Counted from the stretch's first letter, positions 17,942 to 27,433 are shown. The stretch: DNA of 64,000 nucleotides from Psychrobacter sp. I-STPA6b (GCF_020662265.1 NZ_VEWM01000095.1:37638-101637); one strand, 5' to 3'. Numbers and translations: made by a program. Notes: generated by a model not told the origin, from the letters alone.

Positions 17942-18964
17942 GTTTTCTAATGTCGCAATAAACTTATCTATTTGTTTATCTGCTGTCGCCCATGAGGTGA
18001 CAAAGCGTACGATACTATGCTGATTATCCAGTTTTTTCCATTCATAAAAGGCAAAATCTGTCTTGAGCGCTTGAATAAGCGAGTCAGGTAATATGGCAAA
18101 GACTTGGTTACTCTGTAGTGGTGCATAAAGCTGAATACCTTGTGCTAGTAGTGCATCAGAGAGACGTGTTGCCATTAGGTTGGCATGTTGGCACAGCTTT
18201 AGATATTTGTCATTATCCAGCAATACCTTAAATTGTAACGCTAATAGATAGCCTTTAGCCATCAATGCACCACGTTGCTTGAGATGCACAGCAAAATCTT
18301 CGGCAAGTTTGGTATTGGGAATAATGATGGCTTCACCAAACATTGCACCCATTTTTGTGCCACCCAACCAGAATATATCTGCAAGTTCGGCTATATCAGC
18401 CAGTGAGCCAGTATTTTCTTCACTAGCAAGTGCTGAACCAAGCCTTGCACCGTCAATAAATAGATATAGCTGATGCGCTCGGCAATAGTCAGAGATGGCT
18501 TTTAGATCGTCATAAGTGTAGACCGTGCCAAGCTCTGTACTATTAGAAAGATAGACGGCTTTGGCACGGACAACGTGGGGTAAAAATTGATGGCGCTGAT
18601 ATACGTCATCAATCGCTGAGACAGTAAGCTTTCCATCCGTATGTGGTGCGGTGATGACTTTATGTCCTGTGGCTTCGATTGCACCTGCTTCATTACTGGC
18701 AATGTGTCCAATATCACTGGCAATGATGCCATCAATCGGAGATAGTAGAGAGGCGATACAGACTTGATTGGTTTGTGTCCCTGTGATGGCAAAATGTATG
18801 GCAATGTCATTGTTATTAAGCTGTTGACGCAAAGTCGCTTTAACGACTTCTGAGATATCATCAAAGCCATAGCCTGTGTGCTGTTGTAAATGGATATCTT
18901 GTAAGGCAGTGATGATATCTGGGTGTGCGCTTTCACTATAATCGTTTAAAAAACTGTATGTCAT
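17930..18964 (-). CDS. ltaE: Low-specificity L-threonine aldolase family protein
   Basis: This 344-residue PLP enzyme of the beta-eliminating lyase fold cleaves L-threonine or allo-threonine to glycine and acetaldehyde. It shows FLNDYSESAHPDI at the start, TGTQTNQ, FIDGARLGSAL with the PLP-ring Asp, and WLGGTKMGAMFGEA with the Schiff-base lysine. Length is normal. It is the first gene before the ter locus but is probably not part of it, having 67 bases and a divergent function between. Confidence 0.88.
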   Translation of the reverse strand: MTYSFLNDYSESAHPDIITALQDIHLQQHTGYGFDDISEVVKATLRQQLNNNDIAIHFAITGTQTNQVCIASLLSPIDGIIASDIGHIASNEAGAIEATGHKVITAPHTDGKLTVSAIDDVYQRHQFLPHVVRAKAVYLSNSTELGTVYTYDDLKAISDYCRAHQLYLFIDGARLGSALASEENTGSLADIAELADIFWLGGTKMGAMFGEAIIIPNTKLAEDFAVHLKQRGALMAKGYLLALQFKVLLDNDKYLKLCQHANLMATRLSDALLAQGIQLYAPLQSNQVFAILPDSLIQALKTDFAFYEWKKLDNQHSIVRFVTSWATADKQIDKFIATLENLKT

Positions 18965-19031
18965 GGTTGCGATGCTCTAATGATTTTATGAATTATGTTT
19001 ATGGTTGATGCTAGGTTTTGCTTGATGGCAG

Positions 19032-20078
19032 TTAGCATGTTCCAAAGACTTCTGCACGTTCAATAATTTGTGTTGCCCAGATGCGGTGAGTGGCTGGCTC
19101 TAGCATACTATTATTATATTTAAACACAGCTTTTGCATCACTGTGTAAGATGGCTTGTGCTTCGTCAAGGACATGATTTGGCACGGCATAGGCTTGTTGC
19201 ACCAGTGCAATTTGGTTAGGGTGTATCACAGTCTTACCAACCAGTCCTAAACTGACATCAGTGCTTAGCTCTTGCATAAAGAGGGTAGGCTGTTCAAGAT
19301 ACTCAAAGACAGGTGCAGTCAGATAAAAGCCATGTGGCACAAAGCATCCTAGAAGCTGATAAATCAGCGTACCAATGGGGGTATCGTAAATGTGATGTTG
19401 ATGAGGTCGGCGCAAGCGTAAGACGGAAAATAGGTCATTGCCACCAATGCGTAACGCAAAGATAGGCTGGGTAAAGGCTTCTTTGAGTGCGATGGCTAAA
19501 TCCTGATTGTGTAACGGCTGAAATAAAGGTGCAGTTTCCAAAGTTGGCATTAATAATTGCTTGTCAGAAATATACTGACAGGCGATGCGCCATTGTGACA
19601 GGCTATTCATATCAATTTTGGGCAAGACAAATCCATCTATCAACTCAATATCGGTAAAATCAGCAAGCTGTTGCAACATTTGCGGATGACGAGGACGGAT
19701 AAAAACTAAGGGTCGTTCGCTCAAGTTAGTGCTGTGGGTTGCCCATGTCGTCAGTAGCGTTTGTAACTGTTGTAATGCCATGTCTACATCAGCACTATTC
19801 ACCGCATCTTCAAAACAAATAATCACACTATTGAGTGTGGGTAGTTTCTCTCGGCAAATCACCTGCCAAATATCTTGGCGAGTGGCAGGCATGTATAGAC
19901 TTGCCCCAAGATGGTAAGGGTGTAAGTGTTTTTGTGACTGAGGCTTTGTGTGTGCTGACGCAGTCATTATAGAGGTATTGGATATTGGTAAATGAGAGCT
20001 AGGATATTGATGAGAAACGGGTAGCGTAACAGGGTGAGTGTTGGGCTGACTATGAGTGTAAGTACGATGATGAATCAT
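19032..20078 (-). CDS. HpcH/HpaI-CitE-like lyase of the ter metabolic arm
   Basis: A TIM-barrel C-C lyase (about 348 residues from this start). Visible landmarks are HPYHLGASLYMPATR, VIICFEDAVNSADVD (metal-binding E/D), LVFIRPRHP, IDGFVLPKID, LRIGGNDLF and GLVGKTVIHPNQIALV, all matching CitE-type folds. In ter-type stress loci a CitE-like protein of this kind accompanies StiP, HAD, PRTase and ATP-grasp proteins, proposed to make a nucleoside-like metabolite. Starts at 20111 (TTG) or 19967 are possible; none has a good Shine-Dalgarno, and the conserved part begins near 19925. Confidence 0.82.
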   Translation of the reverse strand: MIHHRTYTHSQPNTHPVTLPVSHQYPSSHLPISNTSIMTASAHTKPQSQKHLHPYHLGASLYMPATRQDIWQVICREKLPTLNSVIICFEDAVNSADVDMALQQLQTLLTTWATHSTNLSERPLVFIRPRHPQMLQQLADFTDIELIDGFVLPKIDMNSLSQWRIACQYISDKQLLMPTLETAPLFQPLHNQDLAIALKEAFTQPIFALRIGGNDLFSVLRLRRPHQHHIYDTPIGTLIYQLLGCFVPHGFYLTAPVFEYLEQPTLFMQELSTDVSLGLVGKTVIHPNQIALVQQAYAVPNHVLDEAQAILHSDAKAVFKYNNSMLEPATHRIWATQIIERAEVFGTC

Positions 20079-20192
20079 AGGTGGCGTCTTATGTCCTGTA
20101 AAAAAGCTCAATAGAATTGAGTGATTATTTTAAGATGTTTTAAGGTTGGATTCTGTATAAAACTTGAAGTGCTATCTTAACGTTTTTGTTCT

Positions 20193-21371
20193 TTAGCATT
20201 TTTTGATGATGGTAATTGCCTGATAGGGCAAAATCTCATTGCCAATCGTATCTATCTGGATGTTTTTTTGCTGACATAGGTGGCGCAGTAAGGCTGTATC
20301 AGGGTGCTTTGCTTCTGCCAGTAGCACTCGCTCTGGGTCACGGCGCAATATTGCCCGAGTTGCTTCAGCGATGGTGGGCTTGATTCGATTACGATTGCTA
20401 ATTTGATACTGTTTGGCAAGGTGTTCTATCAATGCTTGCGTGGTATAGCGTGGCGCATCATAAGTGGGTAGTATTTTAGCAGAATTTTGTAGTTTTTTTC
20501 TTTGCTTATCAATTGTTTGCACAAAATCCAAACTACAATCATGAGACAGTAGCTCATGATATAGCACGCTACGATGCAAACCATATGTCAAATCTTCGGC
20601 TGGCTCGGTAAATAATGTACGAGAAATCAGACCAGAGACAGTACAGCCCAGCACCCCAGAAGGAATGAGCCAATCTTTATCACTGGCAGATAGCCAAGCC
20701 ACCCCTGCTGGGTCTGCTAAAGTAACTAGCGGAATGACACCCTGATGATGACCGTCTTGATGGAAAATATTATTATAATAAGGATGACTCGTCTGTTGAT
20801 ATACTCTCAAACTGCGTACCAATTCGCCATAAATAGCCCCTTTTCCTGTCCAACCATCAACAAAAATGATAGGACTTTTAGGGTGGCGAGATAAAATTTG
20901 TTGCATCGCCACAGGGTCTAGCCCACGGTCACGAATGATACTAATACCATAATGCACACTGGGCAAACTGTCATAAGACTGTGTGTCCTGCAATGCCCGT
21001 TGTAATAGCACGCCAATCGGTAATCCTGCTCGTACCAAACTTACCAATATCAATGGGTTTGTGCTACTGACTTGCTCTGCAAAAATATGATGCAAAGTAT
21101 GAGCTAGGTTGGCAATATCACTTGCCATACGCTCACTACCTTGTTGTAGTGCTTGATAATAAAGCCGTTTATGAGTGTCACTGGGTGCTTGCTCTAAGGT
21201 CAGCATATCTGAGTAGTGCTTTTTACCTGACTGTATTAATGCCTCTTTTTGAGGTACTGGCACATTGTTTATACTGTCTTTATCGACAATATCGAGCAAA
21301 AAAGTCACATCATCTGGCAAATAACTGCCTGATTGTGTTGATAGATGAGCAGGGGATTGAGTTGGTTTCAT
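20193..21371 (-). CDS. StiP-like 'cysteine protease' family protein of the ter metabolic arm
   Basis: A 392-residue protein with GSYLPDDVTFLLDIVD near the start, LVSLVRAGLPIGVLL, HYGISIIRDRGLD, PIIFVDGWTGKGAIYGEL (PRTase-like DGWTGKG loop) and LVTLADPAGVA. This is the StiP family named in stress-induced ter clusters. The DGWTGKG loop suggests PRPP or nucleotide chemistry rather than proteolysis, so the database name should be read with care. It lies between the CitE-like and HAD genes on the same strand, a conserved arrangement. Confidence 0.8.
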   Translation of the reverse strand: MKPTQSPAHLSTQSGSYLPDDVTFLLDIVDKDSINNVPVPQKEALIQSGKKHYSDMLTLEQAPSDTHKRLYYQALQQGSERMASDIANLAHTLHHIFAEQVSSTNPLILVSLVRAGLPIGVLLQRALQDTQSYDSLPSVHYGISIIRDRGLDPVAMQQILSRHPKSPIIFVDGWTGKGAIYGELVRSLRVYQQTSHPYYNNIFHQDGHHQGVIPLVTLADPAGVAWLSASDKDWLIPSGVLGCTVSGLISRTLFTEPAEDLTYGLHRSVLYHELLSHDCSLDFVQTIDKQRKKLQNSAKILPTYDAPRYTTQALIEHLAKQYQISNRNRIKPTIAEATRAILRRDPERVLLAEAKHPDTALLRHLCQQKNIQIDTIGNEILPYQAITIIKKC

Positions 21372-21438
21372 GGCTTTGATATCACATCATGTGGAAATGT
21401 AGGATACAGGTGATGGCTTTAATGATGCTCAGACCTAT

Positions 21439-22275
21439 TTATAGTCCTATTTTAGCATCTATCTGCTTATGAAGTTGCCCATGATTGGGTGTACCGTACC
21501 AATCTAAAAGTTGTAAAAAAGGCAAATCTGCCAAGCTATCACCAAAGCCAAAACTGGGACGCTCAGTCTCTAAGCAGTGTTGTAATAAAAACGCTACCGC
21601 ATGACGTTTGTGAACCACATGAGGCAATATTGCCAAATTGTTGGCATTGACATGAATATAAAAATTATCACTTAACTGAGGAAATAAAGACGGCAACCGC
21701 TCGGCAAATTTTGCTAAGGCTTGATGGTCTTTTTGTGTATGTTTGATTGCTAGATAGATTATCACGTCTTTATCTGGTGCAGAAGTAAATAACTGGCGAT
21801 GGATGGCAAGTTTTAAGTTAAGAGATTCTATCTGATTAAGTTGTTCGACTTGTTGTATTAACTGTGCCAACATATCTTGTAAGGGGGTCAATTGTGTCAG
21901 CATGTGTTTTTGCCACTGAGGATGTAATTTTCCATCAGGCTCAACAATCACCGCACCATGTGTCAGCACTTGCCAACTATTAAAAGGCAATTTCACTCGC
22001 TTGATTTCATCGCTATCTCGTGCTGTCACTGCAATCAGCTCAGTACTGGTGTATAGCCAATGGAAAAAATGTGCTTGGCGTTTGCTCATAAAACTCAGTG
22101 GCTGACCTTGTTTATTTACTGTGGCACAGACTAGAGTTTCTGGCTCAGCCGTGGGTAGTTGCCATGCGTCTATTTTACGCTGTGTTTGAAATAGGGTGTC
22201 GTCTAAATCCATTAAGGCATAAGGTTTTACTGGTGTGTGAAGCGTATCAATGGATGGAAAAAAATAGGTGTTCAT
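21439..22275 (-). CDS. HAD-superfamily hydrolase of the ter metabolic arm
   Basis: A 278-residue HAD phosphatase. Motif I is ALMDLDDTLFQT, motif II IAVTARDSDE, and the late motif FGFGDSLADLPFL supplies the acidic metal ligands. The insert between them resembles a C2 cap (sugar/nucleotide phosphatases such as Cof or trehalose phosphatase). With the adjacent lyase, StiP-like, PRTase and ATP-grasp genes it forms the biosynthetic arm described for ter loci. It is the first gene of this three-gene minus-strand run and is divergent from the LRR gene. Confidence 0.85.
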   Translation of the reverse strand: MNTYFFPSIDTLHTPVKPYALMDLDDTLFQTQRKIDAWQLPTAEPETLVCATVNKQGQPLSFMSKRQAHFFHWLYTSTELIAVTARDSDEIKRVKLPFNSWQVLTHGAVIVEPDGKLHPQWQKHMLTQLTPLQDMLAQLIQQVEQLNQIESLNLKLAIHRQLFTSAPDKDVIIYLAIKHTQKDHQALAKFAERLPSLFPQLSDNFYIHVNANNLAILPHVVHKRHAVAFLLQHCLETERPSFGFGDSLADLPFLQLLDWYGTPNHGQLHKQIDAKIGL

Positions 22276-22319
22276 AGGAAGTTTCTGACTGGTTGATTAA
22301 AAAATAATGATTATAAAGT

Positions 22320-22347
22320 TTGAGAAGGCTTTTATTCCTGCTATGAT
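22320..22347 (+). promoter_or_regulatory. Putative promoter of the first LRR gene
   Basis: TTGAGA (22320-22325) and TATGAT (22342-22347) are separated by 16 bases, about 60 bases before the ATG at 22407. This gives the LRR genes a transcription start independent of the surrounding minus-strand ter genes. Confidence 0.55.
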
Positions 22348-22406
22348 AAACCAGATAGTCGTTAAGGATTACGAAATTTAATCACCATATATGGATATAG
22401 GAAGCA

Positions 22407-23630
22407 ATGATGAGTACACAGCAAGCAAATAAAGCCACTGCACAAGGGATTGACACTATTTTTGCATGGGCAGACGAATTTGCTATCCCAGAGGATGAAA
22501 TCCCACGAGACAAACAAAAGTTATTGGCGCTGACTGAGTTAGATATTGATCGCGGATCATCACATCAAAAAACGCAATTGCCAAAAGTAACATATTTGCC
22601 TGAGGATATTGGTCAGCTTATTAATTTAACCAAACTAAATATTAGTCAGAATAAACTCACGCAACTCCCAAGTACGATTGGACAGTTAACTAATCTGACT
22701 ACTTTACATATCAGTTTTAATCAATTGACTGAATTACCAGAAAGCATTGGCGAGCTTTCTAACTTAACTGAGCTTCATATTGATTTTAATCAACTCCAAA
22801 AATTGCCTGAAGCAATAGGACAATTGGATGGTTTAACAGTATTTGATGCTTTCTCAAATAAATTGTCACAGATGCCAGAGAGTATTGGACGCTTAACTAA
22901 TTTAGAAGAGCTGAATCTTTCGAACAATCAATTGACAGAGCTTCACGATAGTATTGGACAACTGAATCAGTTAACCACATTGAAACTTTCACAAAATCAA
23001 ATAGCCCAATTACCAGATAACTTTTCACAATTAAGCCACTTAGTGCTGTTAGATATGAGTGACAATCAGTTGACCACCATTCCAAAGAGCATAGGTAGTT
23101 TGCAAGCCTTGAGTAGTCTTTTACTGAATCATAATCAGATTACTGAAATACCAGCGCATATTGGCGCACTTGTTAATTTAACTCTGCTAAAACTTAATAA
23201 TAATCGCATTCATCAAGTAGCAGAAGATATTGGTCATCTTAAGCAGTTAAAAAAATTGGATATTAGTAAAAATCAGCTGACAAGTTTACCTGAAGGTTTG
23301 TGGACACTTAGTAATCTAGGTCATCTTTATATTTATGGTAATCAAGTTACGGCATTGTCAGAGAAGATGGCACAGCTTAGCAGTTTAGAGGAGTTTGATG
23401 TTAGTGGTAACAAACTGACCAATCTACCGAGTGATATTGGCGAGCTTACTAATTTAAAAGACCTATATGTCAGTTATAATCAACTCTCACAATTACCTGC
23501 AAGCCTATGTCACCTTAAAAATTTAGAAGCTCTTAATTTAGAAGGTAATCCATTAAAAGATTTATCTGAAGAAGTACAAGAGTTTATGAGCCATATACCT
23601 TTTGTTTGGGGTTGGCGTAAAGTGGGATAA
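22407..23630 (+). CDS. Leucine-rich repeat protein, large paralogue
   Basis: A 407-residue protein of unknown function. Residues 1-60 form a cap with IFAWADEFAIPEDEIPRDK and LLALTELDIDR. About 14 leucine-rich repeats of 23 residues follow (consensus IGQLTNLTxLxISxNQLTxLPES), ending near 390. There is no signal peptide, membrane helix or catalytic domain such as the NEL ligase of IpaH. LRR arrays bind proteins, so a sensor, adaptor or inhibitor role in the cytoplasm is likely. It has its own promoter and terminator and lies antisense to the ter genes on both sides. A paralogue follows 180 bases later. Confidence 0.88.
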   Translation: MMSTQQANKATAQGIDTIFAWADEFAIPEDEIPRDKQKLLALTELDIDRGSSHQKTQLPKVTYLPEDIGQLINLTKLNISQNKLTQLPSTIGQLTNLTTLHISFNQLTELPESIGELSNLTELHIDFNQLQKLPEAIGQLDGLTVFDAFSNKLSQMPESIGRLTNLEELNLSNNQLTELHDSIGQLNQLTTLKLSQNQIAQLPDNFSQLSHLVLLDMSDNQLTTIPKSIGSLQALSSLLLNHNQITEIPAHIGALVNLTLLKLNNNRIHQVAEDIGHLKQLKKLDISKNQLTSLPEGLWTLSNLGHLYIYGNQVTALSEKMAQLSSLEEFDVSGNKLTNLPSDIGELTNLKDLYVSYNQLSQLPASLCHLKNLEALNLEGNPLKDLSEEVQEFMSHIPFVWGWRKVG

Positions 23631-23680
23631 GTTATTAGTTTTTACACTTATTCTCTACTGACTAGCATCATATTATTAGA

Positions 23681-23728
23681 CCTCTGCCATAGGGTAGTAA
23701 CATGACTTACTATTTGGCAGGGGTTTTT
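23681..23728 (+). terminator. Terminator of the first LRR gene
   Basis: CCTCTGCCA (23681-23689) pairs with TGGCAGGGG (23715-23723, one G-T pair). AGTAA/TTACT extends the stem inside, and a T-run follows. It is 50 bases after the stop at 23630. Confidence 0.75.
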
Positions 23729-23810
23729 ATATTTTCATGTTATTTATTTAGTTATAATATTTATTATAATTAAATATTTTTTATATAAATGATAAGTTTT
23801 GGAGTCAGTA

Positions 23811-24764
23811 ATGAATACAACGTCAACACAATACAACAATGAAGATGAGCAATGGATAGATGCCATCTTTGCATGGGCGGATGAATTTGAAATTCCAGAG
23901 AGTGCAGTGCCAAGAGATAAAGAAAAGTTACTGGCGATGACGAAGTTGGATATTAACCGCTCTGATGGTAAACATCATCTACCTAAAATTACTTATCTAC
24001 CCAATGAAATTGGGCAACTGACGAATTTAACAACGCTTTGGATTACTTATAATCAACTGACCAAACTACCTGAAAGTATTGGGCAACTGAATCATTTAAC
24101 TGAACTGATACTTTGGGGTAATAAATTGACTAAACTACCTAAAAGCATTGGGGAGCTCACCAATTTAACAAATCTGAATATTGGTTGGAATAAACTGACC
24201 AAATTACCTAAAAGTATTGGGAAACTGACTAATTTAACAAAGCTTGATATTCAGTATAATCAACTGACTAAACTACCTGAAAGTATTGGGAATCTAAAAA
24301 AATTAATAAGTTTTTGTATTAGTGGTAATCAACTTAAGGAACTACCTGAGAGTATAGGGCAACTTACTAATTTGAGTTATCTATGTATTGGTGATGGTTC
24401 ACTTATGGAAATATCTGATTGGATTGGACAATTACATCATCTAACAGAACTTGATATTTATGATACTAAACTTGAGAAGTTGCCTGATCATATTGGTAAA
24501 TTAACTAATCTTATAAAACTTAGAGTTTCTGGAAACCCACTTATCGAGATACCTGAATGGGTTGGTCAATTGACTAATTTGGAATGGCTTTGGATTGATG
24601 ATAACCAACTAACCGAACTGCCTGAAAGTATTTGTTATCTAAAAAAATTAGAATATATTAGGTTAGATGTTAATCCACTAACTCATTTATCAGAGCCTGT
24701 TAAAGACTTTTTACGGACTGTACGTTATGTTACAGGTTGGCAGGATAATGATGAGTTAGCCTAA
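23811..24764 (+). CDS. Leucine-rich repeat protein, small paralogue
   Basis: A 317-residue paralogue of the preceding gene. The same cap is present (AIFAWADEFEIPESAVPRDKEKLLAMTKLDINR), followed by about 10 repeats of 23 residues. Several early repeats are nearly identical (KLPKSIGELTNLTNLNIGWN; KLPESIGQLNHLTEL), which suggests recent internal duplication; later ones are more diverged. It uses the ATG at 23811 with GGAG at 23801-23804, rather than the TTG at 23799. It ends only 11 bases from the end of the convergent PRTase gene. No enzymatic domain is visible. Confidence 0.88.
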   Translation: MNTTSTQYNNEDEQWIDAIFAWADEFEIPESAVPRDKEKLLAMTKLDINRSDGKHHLPKITYLPNEIGQLTNLTTLWITYNQLTKLPESIGQLNHLTELILWGNKLTKLPKSIGELTNLTNLNIGWNKLTKLPKSIGKLTNLTKLDIQYNQLTKLPESIGNLKKLISFCISGNQLKELPESIGQLTNLSYLCIGDGSLMEISDWIGQLHHLTELDIYDTKLEKLPDHIGKLTNLIKLRVSGNPLIEIPEWVGQLTNLEWLWIDDNQLTELPESICYLKKLEYIRLDVNPLTHLSEPVKDFLRTVRYVTGWQDNDELA

Positions 24765-24775
24765 TTAACCTACGC

Positions 24776-26110
24776 TTACCCAGCACTCACCACCAACACA
24801 TTATCAAGCTCTTGCCATAGCGTATCGACACTATCGGCAGGGGTTTCGATACATAAGATAATCAAATCCCATTCATCAGCATTAATATTATAAACAAAGT
24901 TGGTCATGCCTAAGCCATAGTTATCAGCAAAACGTAGCATGTGCTTAATCGCCCCACCCAATGCGATTGGAGAACGGGTTAAGGCACTAAATTTCACTAT
25001 GTTTTGCGTGTTTTTTGTCTGCTTTGTTACATGACTTTCTAGCCATTCTGCTAATAAAAACGGCAACCATACAAATTCATTACTACCCAATACCAATATT
25101 CGCTTGGGTAGGGGGTTTTGTTGCCAATCATTAGCTTGCCAGTTTTCAATCCCAAAATGGCGAGCATAGGCTTGCTGAAACTGAGCCAAATAATTAGCAA
25201 ATCCTTGTGTGCTATCCAGCGTGGGAAAGCGTCCCCAATTACCCGTATCCAAGATAGGTTGGCTACCTGCCTCAGTGGTATCTAGACTTGGCATAATAAT
25301 CGGTTCAGGGTTGGGGCTGTCCGTCCATTGCCACGAGCCTGCCAATAAATGATGACGATGAAAGGCTATTGTTTGTTCCATTCGTTCTATTTGTTGTAAT
25401 GGTATATCCGTAGATTGAGTTAATTTTTGGCTGATACTGTCATTTATATTTGTTTGTTTCAGTGACCAGTCAACCAATGTGGTCAGATGCACTTGTTCAA
25501 GCTGATGTAGTCCTGCCTGCTGTAAGGCATTGACCACATTGATACAGGTATTACCTGTTGACGCCTCATCATCAACCATAATCAGAGTTTTACTTGCCAA
25601 TAGCTGAACTTGAATATCAGGGTCGTTGCTTTGATAGATAAGGTGTTGGCTGGCATGGCTATGGTCTTCACTAAAAGTGGTGAGTAAGGTGGCGTTTGTT
25701 TGACTATCAGTATGGCTATGAGTATTAGTCTCTTGAGCATGACGGGTGGAGTTAAGTAGTAAGGCGTTCGGGTAGCGATGTTGTAGCACTTGATGTACGC
25801 CTGCCGATAGCCCAACCGCGGTTTCTGCCATACCCACCACTACAATTGGTTCAGGTAGGTTATCAGGGATAAGATTGGCAAGGTCACTAAATACTTGACG
25901 CATAATACTAGGGGCAACTGGGATATGTCGTCCCAATACTTTGGAGACAAACAAAAACGCCCGTTTGGGGTTGATACGTTGAGCAAAGTCAAGTAGGTCA
26001 TCTAGTTCATATAGGTGACTGGTTTCTTTGGTTTGTTGATAGGTTAGGGAAAGCATGCCACGAGGTAGGGTGATGGTTTTGGTGGAGGTATGAATGGTGG
26101 TATTTGCCAT
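24776..26110 (-). CDS. PRTase-TRSP protein of the ter metabolic arm
   Basis: A 444-residue two-domain protein. The N-terminal domain is a type I phosphoribosyltransferase fold (VVVGMAETAVGLSAGVHQVL early, then the PRPP loop LIMVDDEASTGNT). The C-terminal part (RILVLGSNEFVWLPFLLAEWLE ... ALTRSPI ... NFVYNINADEWDLIILC in pieces) is the TRSP domain that accompanies these PRTases. It is a known partner of ATP-grasp and HAD proteins in ter loci and probably attaches or removes a phosphoribosyl group. A histidine/threonine-rich insert lies near 125-160. Confidence 0.87.
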   Translation of the reverse strand: MANTTIHTSTKTITLPRGMLSLTYQQTKETSHLYELDDLLDFAQRINPKRAFLFVSKVLGRHIPVAPSIMRQVFSDLANLIPDNLPEPIVVVGMAETAVGLSAGVHQVLQHRYPNALLLNSTRHAQETNTHSHTDSQTNATLLTTFSEDHSHASQHLIYQSNDPDIQVQLLASKTLIMVDDEASTGNTCINVVNALQQAGLHQLEQVHLTTLVDWSLKQTNINDSISQKLTQSTDIPLQQIERMEQTIAFHRHHLLAGSWQWTDSPNPEPIIMPSLDTTEAGSQPILDTGNWGRFPTLDSTQGFANYLAQFQQAYARHFGIENWQANDWQQNPLPKRILVLGSNEFVWLPFLLAEWLESHVTKQTKNTQNIVKFSALTRSPIALGGAIKHMLRFADNYGLGMTNFVYNINADEWDLIILCIETPADSVDTLWQELDNVLVVSAG

Positions 26111-26188
26111 ATTTACTAAATTTCCTTTGGTTTTTTTGGCTCTAATGCACTGTTTATAATGGCTGGGCTATGGGTTAAATTATGAATA

Positions 26189-27433
26189 TCACGCCTGACA
26201 CCCCACCAACCATAACGCCCCACGACTTTGACGGCTAAGCTGAGGGGTGGTTAGCGGTGTTGGTGATACAGCAATTTGTGCGTTGTTATGGGTTTGGTTA
26301 AGGTGTGGGTTCGTTAGGCTAATGCCTGCACTGGTTAGTAGTGCGGATAATAGCTGAAACTTCACTGCATAATTGACATTTTGAGCGTGTTCATGGGCAA
26401 AGCTGGAGGTTGCCATGGCGATAACTTCCCCTGTGGGCAGTAGCAAGGGGCTACCGCTAGAGCCGGGCTGAATAGGGGCGGTAAACTGCATATAACGAAT
26501 GTCATCACCAAAGCCTGTGAGTGCAGAAATACAGCCTTGTGTCACTTGTAGCTGACTGCTAAGCCCTGATAGTGGAAAGCCTAATGTGGTGATGGTTTCA
26601 CCCAAAAAGTCAGTACAGCCAGTCGCTAAAGGCAGATAGCAAGGCAGAGGCTCACTAACTTTAATAATGGCACTATCACTGCCAATGTCGCTTAACACCA
26701 CTTGCACTTCTCGGTCAGGCTGTCCTTGTTGGCGAATCCCAATCATCTGAGCCGATTCGATGACATGATGGCACGTTAATAGGTGGTAAGGGTCAATGGC
26801 AAAGGCTGTACCTGTCCAAGTCTCACCTGCTTGTACTTGGCGTGGTGGACGTTGTCGGGATTCGGAGCTGATTTGTTGGTTTTGGGCTTGGATTTGCTCA
26901 TGAGTTTGTGGTGGGCGGGTATCAATGGCGATTTGTACCCGTTGCGATAGGCTATCTAGTCCTTGCGTTGAGGTTTCGCCCAACGCTCGGCATTTATATT
27001 GTCCATTACGCCGATAAATCTCTAGCACAATCACCGCTTTAACATGGCGTTCTTGGGTGGTAAATTCATAGTGTATCTGCTCGTTATCAATACTCAGTTG
27101 TACACCATCAAGCTCAACAGCAGGTAAGTTAAGAGTAGGGCTATGGTAAGTATAGGCAATCAGTTGCAAAAAATGCACACCTTGCTTGTCAAATAGGCTG
27201 TCTAAGTCCAGTCGCCACTGTTTAGGGTTATTGGTATTGTCAAGGCTTGCCCAATCTTTGGTTTCGTGTAGGTAGGCTGGGCTACAGATGGCATGACGTT
27301 TGTCATCAAGTGGTAGCCAAAGCATGCCAAGTTGTTGGTTAAATGCTTGATTGGGGTTGATTGCTTTAAAGTTGACCGTACATTTTGCTTGTGAAATGAC
27401 GGTATTTGCCCCTAAAACTAAGGTTGTGGTCAT
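26189..27433 (-). CDS. TerD-type domain fused to a trypsin-like serine protease
   Basis: A 414-residue fusion. Residues 1 to about 175 resemble a divergent TerD/TerX beta-sandwich domain (AKCTVNFKAINPNQAFNQQLG ... VKAVIVLEIYRRNGQYKCRALGE in pieces) but lack the [12 protein letters not shown] calcium loop of true TerD. After a Gln-rich linker comes a trypsin-fold domain with the full triad: LLTCHHVI (His), DIGSDSAIIKV (Asp) and QPGSSGSPLL (Ser). No signal peptide is seen, so it should act in the cytoplasm. It lies between PRTase and ATP-grasp genes. Its targets are unknown; proteolytic control of the ter response is an inference. Confidence 0.82.
   Translation of the reverse strand: MTTTLVLGANTVISQAKCTVNFKAINPNQAFNQQLGMLWLPLDDKRHAICSPAYLHETKDWASLDNTNNPKQWRLDLDSLFDKQGVHFLQLIAYTYHSPTLNLPAVELDGVQLSIDNEQIHYEFTTQERHVKAVIVLEIYRRNGQYKCRALGETSTQGLDSLSQRVQIAIDTRPPQTHEQIQAQNQQISSESRQRPPRQVQAGETWTGTAFAIDPYHLLTCHHVIESAQMIGIRQQGQPDREVQVVLSDIGSDSAIIKVSEPLPCYLPLATGCTDFLGETITTLGFPLSGLSSQLQVTQGCISALTGFGDDIRYMQFTAPIQPGSSGSPLLLPTGEVIAMATSSFAHEHAQNVNYAVKFQLLSALLTSAGISLTNPHLNQTHNNAQIAVSPTPLTTPQLSRQSRGALWLVGCQA

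Noticed and set aside
20193..21371. Taking the StiP-like gene as a real cysteine protease
   Set aside because: I see a PRTase-like DGWTGKG loop but no convincing Cys-His catalytic pair, so the protease name is not supported by the sequence.
22407..24764. LRR proteins as IpaH/YopM-type secreted ubiquitin ligases
   Set aside because: No NEL catalytic domain, no secretion signal and a different cap; only LRR similarity is shared.
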